A stretch of DNA of 28,008 nucleotides from Basidiobolus ranarum (taxonomy: Eukaryota; Basidiobolomycota; Basidiobolomycetes; Basidiobolales): positions 1 through 28,008 of the forward strand of contig JASJQH010000118.1 of the NCBI GenBank assembly GCA_040143965.1, given 5' to 3'. This document shows positions 1 to 7,890 of this stretch, one piece after another. The notes beneath the pieces are model-generated. The model saw nothing but the letters and a program-made list of their open reading frames with translations, did not search any database and was not told the origin of the DNA. Every line of letters begins with the position of its first letter. The first letter of the stretch is position 1. Made by a program: the position numbers and the translations under genes.

Positions 1-1419
1 TAGGACGATAAAGTAGTCGCCCCTCCCCAACAACGCGTTCAGAATGATCCAGGCGTGCAGGCGGTGCAAGATTCGTTATCCTTGACGTTGTATCCAAGGT
101 AACTGCAAAGATACGTGAATGCATTGGTATCCAACGAAACGCCCGACGCATGCACGTAAAGAGTGGTACACTAATGGCTCGAGATTTTGGGAGTTTCAAG
201 TTGCTATCGTTTTTTAATTCATTTTCAATCGATTCCTTCTCAACCGGATGCAAACTTCCTTGAGTGCAGGTCTTTTCCAAAAGTTCCCACGTCTCGTCCA
301 GAACAAACAGGACCTCCAACGCCATTGAAGCTTCGACTGATTGGTCTAACACATTGTCTGGCGTTTTAATGGGAAAGGAGTCAATATCGAAATCGCGTGG
401 CCTTTTTGCATGCATCGACTTTGGAGATCGTTGAGACGGCTTTACCGTTTCATCTTTGTTCTTAACTGCTGTTGGTTCTGCTTCTCTTTTCGATTCTTTC
501 CCTGAAATAAATCCCATCCGGGTTTTCATGAAAGTCTCTAGCTCCAGGCTTGTGAGGAACGCTGTGAGGATATCTTTGTGATGGATATACCGAGAACGAA
601 TCCACTGAGTCAGAGCAGGTTTTACGTGAGTACCATCCGATTCTTCAATTTGAACTCGGAGAAATGTTGCTGGATCAATTTTAAGGTCGACACATGCGGT
701 AACAGCATCAACTGAGGCAGTAATGAACGCTAGAAATGATAGCTGCGCCTCATATTGATCACTGTGTTCATATGCTGAAAGAGTGTCCGCAATGGGAGAA
801 CTTTTCGGATATCCTGTACTTTCAACACTCAGAAAAGAGAAATAGACAACGTATGTTCCTAATTTGTGAGACTGCAAAATGTTTTGGATTTTCCGGCACC
901 ACTTGTTTGAACAGCAGCTACACCTGGATAATAGTAGTTGTACGGATTCCAAGAATCACACATATTTGCAAGTTTTTTGTAAACGTATGGTAACACATCG
1001 TTGGGATCTTCGTAGTTTGCGGACCAAGATTGGATGAGAGCACCCGTGTCAGGCATGATGCGTACATTTTCGATCAAGGATAAATTATAGTTATGCTTAA
1101 TATAATGAGCCATAAAGTCAAATTGATCCCAATTTGCTTCGAATCTAGAACACAATGACGCAGTGTCGGCGTGAAGTATCTTAATTACTTCTTCAGCCTT
1201 CACAGGGTCTCTCACGTAGTGTGGTATCCAGTATTTGATTATTACATTCGCAGCTATAGCGGTCCTTGCAGTCATATTCTCCTTAAAAGACTTCGTATTA
1301 CTGGGCTGAAAATATCTATCAACTAAGGTATCAAATGGCTCAAGAGGCCTCACTTTACTATCTGTAGTGCTTGCCGCATTTGATAGTGTGTTGCTTGTTG
1401 CTCTACTGCTAGGATCCAT
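1..1419 (-). pseudogene. P-loop NTPase-like protein, frame-broken and truncated by window edge
   Basis: Two overlapping minus-strand frames together form one long protein. The first runs from an ATG at 1419 (an in-frame ATG at 1452 is an alternative) to a stop near 859. It carries a Walker A-like motif TSGAGKSKT about 180 residues in, preceded by aromatic-rich NYYYPGVAAVQ. Directly after the motif this frame ends, but the frame shifted by one base stays open from about 880 to the left edge of the window (over 290 codons). That frame opens with a strand-like YVVYFSF followed by STGYPKSSP, which is where such proteins continue after the P-loop. I infer a one-base indel between about 877 and 894, near runs of four A and four T. 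From memory the arrangement resembles large accessory P-loop proteins expanded in some fungi and oomycetes; that link is weak. No 45-90 nt GT-AG intron that I could find repairs the frame. A sequencing error is also possible. The C-terminus lies outside the window. Confidence 0.55.
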
Positions 1420-1981
1420 TGATAGAAAAAATGCGGAAATAGCAAGCCCCATAACACCATTGCATATGAAAATCGAATTAATCACAAGGGTTACATAACC
1501 CTAGTAAATCAGATTCCTGGAAAAAGACGGCGATATCTCAACTTAGTTACTTTTGGATATACTAGGTGGCTTAGCTATTTAAGTTTAAAGTCAATTATAA
1601 AAGATTCTCTGTTCGTACTGTCTACTGTATGATGTTTTCAAAGGTAAGAAGAGGGGGTAGTTCGAGGAGTTAAAGTTAGTTTACATATATTATATATTGA
1701 ATAGTTAGAATCAACTTACATATATGCATCTACAAGTAACAGTACATAAAAGTTTAGGTGGGATAACATCAATATGGTTCAAATATTACCCAACCAGGTA
1801 GATTACCATATCCTTGGATAAGCTACGAATTTCATAATCAATCATTGATGTATTTTGTTAGAGTATTAAAAAGCTCTAACCTTAGCTCCAACAATGAATG
1901 AGATTATTTCTAACCAAACCTCAAATCCATTCATACTCCTAGCTTACTGGGAGATTTGTTTCGTGTCAACCACTCTATTCC
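1420..1981. other. AT-rich intergenic stretch
   Basis: No convincing gene on either strand. It should hold the promoter of the leftward P-loop gene. Only short ORFs lacking any recognisable domain are present. Confidence 0.5.
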
Positions 1982-2323
1982 TTGTTAATTTCCCAATTGG
2001 CAATATCTGCGCAAGTACCAGAATTCCAATATAGTGAGTTTTTCCATGTTGATACAGAATTCCAATATAGTGAGTTTTTCCATGTTGATACAGAATTCCA
2101 ATATAGTGAGTTTTTCCATGTTGATAACTACAAAACTCGACACTTTGACATCAGTCCTGAATCGTCTAAGAGTCACGACGTTGAATCCTTTGTTAAGTCA
2201 ACCATCACCTCCAGACCTGCCGCTTCAGTTTTACCACTAGGAAGTATCAATACCAATCCATCTGAAATGAAGAGCCCAGATGAGACCTTGAACGGCTGGC
2301 CACTCCCAAAAACAAACTCATAA
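1982..2323 (+). pseudogene. ATG-less ORF containing a 12-residue tandem repeat
   Basis: An open frame of about 113 codons starts at a TTG and has no in-frame ATG back to the previous stop near 1940. The N-terminal part is mildly hydrophobic. It is followed by three copies of EFQYSEFFHVDT, encoded by a 36-bp DNA repeat, then a polar Ser/Pro/Thr-rich tail ending at a TAA. Because the period is a multiple of three the repeat is in frame, and the tail looks protein-like. With no start codon and no clear upstream exon this may be a fragment of a secreted repeat protein, an exon of an unrecognised gene, or chance. The opposite strand is also open across the repeat (about 63 codons). No family recognised. 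Confidence 0.22.
2021..2126. repeat. Tandem repeat, 36 bp x about 3
   Basis: Near-perfect direct copies start at 2021, 2057 and 2093, each beginning GAATTCCAATATAG. The third copy diverges near 2126. The three copies are essentially identical, which points to recent expansion. Confidence 0.95.
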
Positions 2324-2571
2324 GTAAAAATACTGTCAAGCAGATCAGATCATTGACTACGTCTCAGTTTGACTAATTTAGTAATATTCGGTACACATTC
2401 AAATAAGCTAACCACTGTAAAGTACGAACTCATCATGAACTCTAACTCACTAGTTTTGATGTTCATGTCTTGAGTTTTTTGGATTTTTGACTGAACAATT
2501 GGAATCTGATTATTTGTTGTACAAGTATACATTACTCAGTACTTCTTTCTCCATGAAGAATATCTACTGTG

Positions 2572-2680
2572 GTGTATTTATGGCTAGAAAACAGTCTACG
2601 GTGGAGTGTATTTATGGCTAGAAAAGTGTATTTATGGCTAGAAAACAGTCTACGGTGGAGTGTATTTATGGCTAGAAAAC
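2572..2680. repeat. Composite tandem array, alternating 34- and 20-bp periods
   Basis: The core GTGTATTTATGGCTAGAAAA occurs at 2572, 2606, 2626 and 2660. Spacing alternates 34, 20, 34 because the 14-bp linker CAGTCTACGGTGGA is present between copies 1-2 and 3-4 but absent between copies 2-3. This suggests duplication of a two-core block. Confidence 0.95.
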
Positions 2681-2990
2681 AGAACAGAAATCATAACTCA
2701 TCAGTACGAATAAAGAATGAATGTTAGAGTGGTATTCTCGGCATAACAATGACTAGAGAGTCTCTTCAAATTAACATAGTTCTGGCTAGTAGCTAAACGA
2801 CAGAAGGTTGAGTGTGAGTGGCGGGTAATGGACATATAATAAGCGAATGGTACAGTGAGTTCAAGTCGAATGCTATTTTCAATGATGTAGGTAATGCCGA
2901 TAAAATGTTGTTAGCATCAGTATATAAATGAACCATGGGTTGTGACTTTTCATGACTTAATAATGTTAAGATCTGTCTAAACATGCAAGA

Positions 2991-3046
2991 AGGAAAACCC
3001 CCTTTATTAGTATGTTATGAAGGAAAACCCCCTTTATTAGTATGTT
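2991..3046. repeat. Tandem duplication, 30 bp x about 2
   Basis: AGGAAAACCCCCTTTATTAG followed by TATGTT occurs at 2991 and again at 3021. It lies just beyond the 3' end of the small secreted-protein gene at 3065-3331 and may fall in its 3' UTR or terminator region. Confidence 0.93.
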
Positions 3047-3064
3047 AACATAGTGCAAAGGAAC

Positions 3065-3331
3065 CTAATATTCACAATCAACGGAAGTAGCATATCCCAA
3101 TTTCTTCACACATCTTCTGAAGAGACCCTCATTTACAGTTGGAAGAGTGCAAATCAAGTGATTGCCTTGGAAGTTAGAGCCACCCATGTTTTGGAGACAA
3201 CATTCTTTGATTTTTGAGAAGCTGACCTTGAATCCGTAGACTGAACATACTGAATTGACATCATCGCCAACTACCTGGCCAGCCAAAAGTAATGCGGAAA
3301 GACAGAGAATACGTAAGCTTCGGATCATCAT
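3065..3331 (-). CDS. Small secreted cysteine-rich protein (6 Cys in mature part)
   Basis: An 88-residue ORF from ATG 3331 to a TAG at 3065. The N-terminus MMIRSLRILCLSALLLAG followed by QVVG is a classic signal peptide: basic start, hydrophobic core, small residues before a probable cleavage site near residue 22. The mature part is about 66 residues with six cysteines, including an adjacent CC pair, and ends VDCEY. The frame opens further upstream, but a good 5' UTR intron (GTAAGT from 3399, TTCATAG ending at 3336) lies just before ATGATG, which favours this start. The cysteine pattern differs from the 8-Cys proteins at 4416 and 26456. It could be a secreted effector-like, antimicrobial or surface protein; no family is recognised and no function is claimed. 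Confidence 0.65.
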   Translation of the reverse strand: MMIRSLRILCLSALLLAGQVVGDDVNSVCSVYGFKVSFSKIKECCLQNMGGSNFQGNHLICTLPTVNEGLFRRCVKKLGYATSVDCEY

Positions 3332-3335
3332 TATC

Positions 3336-3399
3336 CTATGAATATATATTTCAAATGATAAACAATAGAAAATCAATCAAAAGGTGGCTGATAACTTAC
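3336..3399 (-). other. Probable 5' UTR intron of the 6-Cys secreted protein gene
   Basis: On the minus strand GTAAGTTATC begins at 3399 and TTCATAG ends at 3336, a 64-nt intron of the size typical for this window. It ends 4 nt before the ATG and would remove the upstream in-frame extension of the ORF. Confidence 0.5.
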
Positions 3400-4415
3400 T
3401 GACTTGAGATTGATATTAGATATTTCGAGGTTTCTTCGATGTTTCCGACACTATTTATACTACAGTATCGAGGTGAGCGATTCAGTTGGTTGATATTGTA
3501 ACCTGTTCTCAGAGGCTGTCGGCGTTTTTGGCGGACTTCGTGTCACATTTGGATAAGTGTCGTATTGGAGGGCGGTTTTGTTGGGTATTGGATGTACATT
3601 CTCATTTATAGTGATTGATACAAATACACTCAATCTCGATGCAAGACAAATATGATATTCAACTAAACAGAGTAACAACGAGGGCGTCTCTCTGTACAAG
3701 TACTACTTTAAGGCTACTTTCACCTCTTGTAACCCTTTAATTGAAGCAACTGTGTTGATGTTGGAAAATCTTTGTCGCAACTATAGTCACACTGATTTGA
3801 TTAATGTTACACTGAAAGACCCACGTCTTCTGAACTTCTTGGTTTAAGATATGACATTGGTGTAAGAATGCATAGCGGTAAATGAATGAAATATTTCTAT
3901 TCCAAGGATCACCATACAGAAAGACCAAATTTGGGCATCTACAAGCGTTCTCTTCATTTGAAAGCTATTCTCAAAGAACTTTTTCATCTGTGCAGACTCG
4001 GAAGATTATTATACTTTCACATTAATCTGTTTACGGATACGAATCTGATGGGGTGTGTAAGCCCCTAGAAATTCACTACAGTGAGTAATACACCGTGAAA
4101 TATTCAACTAAAATTTTGAACGCCACAAATACCAAATACTCAACACTTTTGTGTTATCTTTCCAAGTAGCTATTATAAGCATATGGGAAGGACTTCGCAA
4201 GGACTCAACTCGTAACGTTGATTGATCCTACCAAGTTGATATTAAGTGAGCAATTACACCATACATCTCATATTTGACTTCTCTTGTTTCTTAATCCGGA
4301 TATGTGGTGTTAAGTTATAGAAGTCTGAAGAAATACTCTCCTTTATTGAAGGTTGGTAGACACTAGCAATACATATAAGCGTAGATGTATATAAGAGCAG
4401 TAATCTACAAAGAAA
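3400..4415. other. Gene-poor AT-rich stretch
   Basis: It should include the promoter of the 6-Cys gene at its left end and the 3' region of the 8-Cys gene at its right end. ORFs of about 60-80 codons occur on both strands (for example 3460-3699 minus), but none has a signal peptide, known motif or believable splice context. Nothing further supported. Confidence 0.5.
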
Positions 4416-4661
4416 CTAATCACGGCACTGAATAAGGGAGCATGATTTACAGTTGCTATAGTTATAGTAACCCTGGTACTTGCACTGCACATTCTGGTCG
4501 GTGCACTGAACAGTAGTTCCCGAAACATAGCAACTTCTGGTACCCTGAGAGTAGGCGCTTGCGCATTTCTGGGCAGCAGATCCACATTCAAGGGATATTT
4601 GGGTGGCACCAAGAGCCAGTCCGCAGAAGGTGATTGCAAGCATGACAGTTCTGATAAACAT
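4416..4661 (-). CDS. Small secreted 8-cysteine protein, paralogue 1
   Basis: An 81-residue single-exon ORF. MFIRTVMLAITFCGLALG is a clear signal peptide with predicted cleavage near residue 18-20. The mature part has eight cysteines with spacing C-6-C-10-C-8-C-6-C-10-C-2-C-4-C and the motifs DQNVQC and NCKSCSLIQC. A second gene at 26456-26707 has the same spacing and 38 of 54 identical residues from first to last cysteine, so both are real, selected genes. The first ATG of the family-conserved N-terminus fixes the start. An even cysteine number suggests four disulfides in an extracellular domain. I do not recognise the family; secreted effector, adhesion-related or defence protein are all possible. 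Confidence 0.75.
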   Translation of the reverse strand: MFIRTVMLAITFCGLALGATQISLECGSAAQKCASAYSQGTRSCYVSGTTVQCTDQNVQCKYQGYYNYSNCKSCSLIQCRD

Positions 4662-5734
4662 TTTGAGGATGCGATGCTACTCAGTAGATAAAATAAGGCG
4701 GAAGTCAGAATTGAATTGTAACATTCTCGAACTACTCCACGGCCTTTTATTACCAACTGAAGATAGAATAGAGGTTCGTCATACATCAATAGAGTATTAT
4801 ACAGTCATCAGATGGAAGTGTGAGTGAATAGTTAGTATTACCGTCAACTCTAGATGCTACCTTCTTTTGCTATTTTCCAGTTCATACGTTGATATAACTA
4901 TGGACATCAAATTCCTAAGAGAGCATATCTACATATTCTATGTTACTCCCGACGGTAGTGCACACCCATATTTCATTGTTGCATGTTTCATTGTTATTTA
5001 TTTGGATGGACACTGGAATTGGTTGTATTTATGGTTTGGTGAAGTGGTTATTAGCAATAGTTATTGCATGGTTGTATCAAATTATGATCCTTGTATATAG
5101 TTTACATATGGTGAGTATTGCTACAAAATTCGTAAATAACAGCAAAGTAGTACTAAGGGAATGTCTAGAAACAGTGTTTGTACTTTGGTTAATCATATGG
5201 TGTCATCGTAGTGTAACAAGAGTTGTGCTGATCATTACTATATTGAAACAAATATTCCCAGTTTTTGGGATTTCTTTCGCAGTGACTGGTAATTTGTAAG
5301 TGGCATAAAGTGGCAATTAGTGGAAGTTAGACTTTGATTTAGATATTATTGAATGATTTGGTATGCGATCTCTTTCCAAAGTCTAACTTCCACTTTGAAC
5401 ATGTTTTGGAACTACCATTTCTACTTCAGTTTGAATGTTTCGGATTTTAATTCTTAGTATATAGTTAGCGATATTGTATCTGGGATGAATGGAAAATTTT
5501 AAGGATAGACTGAAGAAATATGCGATTTGCACTCAAAGATTAATATTAATATATAGGTCGGAAATAAACCCAATACTCATACATGTACATTTCAAGGGTT
5601 TGAAGGATGTTGAGGAAATGGTTTATAAAGTTATAAAGAACTTAGAAGATGTGATCATATCTGAGCGTTGTGATGTAGCAAAAGTCAGGTGATCATTTAG
5701 ACTTACAAAACATTCAGAAGAAAGATAGTGATTA
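4662..5734. other. Gene-poor stretch
   Basis: The left end should hold the promoter of the 8-Cys gene. Plus-strand ORFs at 4867-5100, 4940-5299 and 5489-5692 are open, but the first two overlap in different frames and read as hydrophobic strings typical of AT-rich noise. None carries a motif. The only clear structure is the 18-bp inverted repeat at 5319-5394. Confidence 0.5.
5319..5394. repeat. Perfect 18-bp inverted repeat (hairpin)
   Basis: AGTGGAAGTTAGACTTTG at 5319-5336 is exactly complementary to 5377-5394, with a 40-nt loop. It could be the termini of a small element, a hairpin RNA or the footprint of an inversion. The left arm is preceded by two AGTGGCA repeats. Confidence 0.9.
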
Positions 5735-6041
5735 TTGCTGAAATAAGCATAAACTAAACACCTATATAGTCATACATAGCTTAGTGTTTGGTTACTCAAT
5801 ACTGAACTAAGATTACACCTCAAGAGGAATTTACTTAAAAGTCGGAAGATATATAGATTTTTCAAAGAAGCCCCAAACGTTGCACACATGTTTCTTAACA
5901 CATTCTACACATTTGTTTGTCTACATCTTGACAAAATTATAAATGTCAACTGAAGACTCAATAGATCAATAAGTGAAAGCCACCAATTTCTCTAATTCTC
6001 CAAACCACTTCCAACAGGCTCCCAAAATATTTTAACAGAAA
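5735..6041 (+). repeat. Dispersed repeat, copy A
   Basis: About 300 bp is similar to the reverse complement of 25631-25962. Near-identical blocks include CTAAACACCTATATAGTCAT, GAGGAATTTACTTA and CCACTTCCAACAGGCTCCCA, separated by substitutions and small indels. Similarity fades on the left near 5735 and on the right just after TTTTAACAG. I see no terminal inverted repeats, target-site duplication or transposase frame, so the class is unknown (degraded MITE, SINE, solo LTR or a duplicated regulatory segment). Confidence 0.88.
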
Positions 6042-6393
6042 TATCTAAACTTCAAATTTAGTTGGCCTTTCATTACTAGTTTGAGCTTGCTGCAAATATT
6101 CCTTTATCAATAAATATTCAATTGTAGATACTAACAGAACTGCTTAGCTTAGAAATATTAATATTCTTAGAGATCTTGAATATAAGCGCTGATAGATTAA
6201 TATTAATTGTTGGAGTAAATGTCCAAACCCAACTGTACCAACTGTTCATGGGTGAGTAAATAGGGAATATCGACGAGATTTCATCAACAGTACTGCAACC
6301 AGTCGGATATCAAACTAGATTTAAGTTATTGCATATGATGATTTAATATACTACTCATGTAACCAATGGCTGAGAATCATGTATGAAAAATAT

Positions 6394-6463
6394 GACTATA
6401 ATATTGTCATGAAAGGTGTGACTATAATATTGTCATGAAAGGTGTGACTATAACATTGTTGCT
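6394..6463. repeat. Tandem repeat, 26 bp x about 2.7
   Basis: GACTATAATATTGTCATGAA followed by AGGTGT starts at 6394 and 6420. A third partial copy with one change starts at 6446. Fourth short array in the left flank. Confidence 0.93.
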
Positions 6464-6657
6464 TTGGTTATTATGCCGATTATAGTATATCCAAACCAAT
6501 AAGTAATTATGCTTATCGGATAAGAATCCTGCTTTTAACAATACAATTTAATGATTGTATAACTGCGCCAATAATGATGGCTTATTTGGAATGTTTCCTC
6601 TACGGGTTCCTAATGGGTTCCAAATAGGAGCTATGGAAGTACGGAAATAGTTACCAC

Positions 6658-6684
6658 TAGGGTTAGGGTTAGGATTAGGATTGA
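6658..6684. repeat. Interstitial telomere-like repeat (TTAGGG / TTAGGA)
   Basis: TAGGGTTAGGGTTAGGATTAG and a further GATT form about four consecutive telomere-type hexamers, two exact and two with G to A. It lies about 140 bp upstream of the ATG at 6823. It could be a relic of telomeric DNA or a binding site for a TTAGGG-binding factor of the Tbf1 type, which acts at many fungal promoters. The position favours a promoter site, but this is inference. Confidence 0.75.
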
Positions 6685-6822
6685 GCCTAAAATTATCTGT
6701 TACAGATGACACTTAGATGACAGAATTAGGGGAATTTTAGATTGGTTTCAGGGTAGGGTGTGCTTGAATCGATTAAGCATACTTCCTTCTTTGTTGTCCA
6801 TTCATATTCATTACAACCAGAT

Positions 6823-7563
6823 ATGTCCTCCTCCGAGGAACTTGACAACTTGACTTCAGTACAGGTTATATCTGATTCTAAGTTTAACACCATTAAAGAT
6901 GAAATTCAAACTCTAAAGCAACTCCAAGGACGTATCTTTTCCGATATTCGAGCCCAAAGAACCCCCGAAGCTTGGGGAGAAAGAGATACCCTTTTGGAGA
7001 GAATCTTTACTGGGATAACTCAGTCAGACACACTCATCCCTACTGGTAATGAGATGACTAGAGAGGCAAAAAAGGACCTCGTGAAGGAGTTACAAAGCTC
7101 ACAAATGCGAGCTGAAACGGACCTAAAAACCATGTTAGAGCAATGGGTGAGTTGAAACTGGTGATTTCTATCAAATTTCCTTCATTAAAAGTTCCATTTC
7201 TAGTATCAAACGCTCAAGCCAGATGCCTACGACACCCAAATATACGAAGCTGTTCGAGGAAATGATGAAATAATCGTTGGTAACCTACGTGCTCAATATG
7301 CCAACAATCCTAACGATTCTCCGGTTTTATTTCAACTCTCGTTAGCTCGACGAGAGCTACACAGTCTAGAGAAAAGTCTACAAATCATACGTGAACTCAG
7401 CGGCTCATTCTATCGTATGGACAAAGCTGAAAATAAGATCGAGGAATTCCAGGTGAAGCTCCCCTCGCGTACGAGAAGTAAACGTACCAAGATCATGTTT
7501 GTTGGAACTATTCTCATCACCTTGGGATTGCTCATTGGAGTGATTGTTACCCAAGTTCATTAA
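6823..7563 (+). CDS. Tail-anchored membrane protein of unknown function
   Basis: Two exons (6823-7146 and 7204-7563) joined by a 57-nt GTGAGT...TTCTAG intron give 227 residues. The ATG at 6823 opens MSSSEELDNLTSVQ; an upstream in-frame ATG-less extension is ignored. The body is charged and mostly helical with probable coiled-coil stretches (about 20-60 and 150-190). The C-terminus is a basic KLPSRTRSKRTK, then one hydrophobic segment of about 20 residues (IMFVGTILITLGLLIGVIVT) and only three residues after it, the layout of a tail-anchored protein facing the cytosol. It resembles a SNARE or organelle adaptor in architecture, but I see no SNARE heptad pattern with a central Q or R. It converges with SED5, 327 bp away. 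No family recognised; gene reality is well supported by the splice join and the C-terminal anchor. Confidence 0.8.
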
Positions 7564-7890
7564 TAACATTAGAGAGTTGATGTACTTTCCCCTCTCTTCA
7601 TATGTAGCATACTTCACATCATGAACATTCATTTCATTTCCCCAACAATTGTGTATCTATAAATAAACATAAGAACCGAAGCAATAAAAGTAAAACAGTC
7701 TGGTCTTTGGTGGATTTATTTACGATATGAGCCATGGGATGTGCGTTCTGTACCAACGGAGCTCCACAGATAAAGTATGCAGGGGGAGGATGAAAGTGTA
7801 CGTTGTTTGACATTATGAGGAAGTCAGAAATTCCTCGTTCAAATCCGACCAAACCTCCAATAACTCGTTCATATAATACTGTTAGTGAAT
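7564..7890. other. Convergent intergenic region
   Basis: 3' ends of the tail-anchored gene (+) and SED5 (-) face each other here. AATAAACATAAG and AATAAAAG near 7660-7690 could serve as polyadenylation signals. No additional gene seen. Confidence 0.55.

Larger units (their letters stand above)
2324..3064. other. Gene-poor stretch with tandem arrays
   Basis: Apart from the two tandem repeats listed separately I see no supported gene. The short ORFs on both strands carry no recognisable motif and have no start or splice context. Confidence 0.5.
6042..6822. other. AT-rich intergenic stretch and promoter of the tail-anchored protein gene
   Basis: No supported gene. It contains the 26-bp tandem array and the TTAGGG-type repeat listed separately. 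Its last 100-200 bases should carry the promoter of the gene starting at 6823. Confidence 0.5.

Noticed and set aside
2021-3046. Possible CRISPR-like array from repeated short units
   Set aside because: The units are directly tandem without unique spacers, and the genome is eukaryotic.
4940-5299. 119-codon hydrophobic plus-strand ORF
   Set aside because: It overlaps another ORF in a different frame, has no family features or splice context, and its hydrophobic runs are expected from T-rich DNA.
7829-7856. GTTCAAATCC, resembling a tRNA T-loop
   Set aside because: No acceptor, D-arm or anticodon stem can be folded around it. It lies in the 3' region of SED5.
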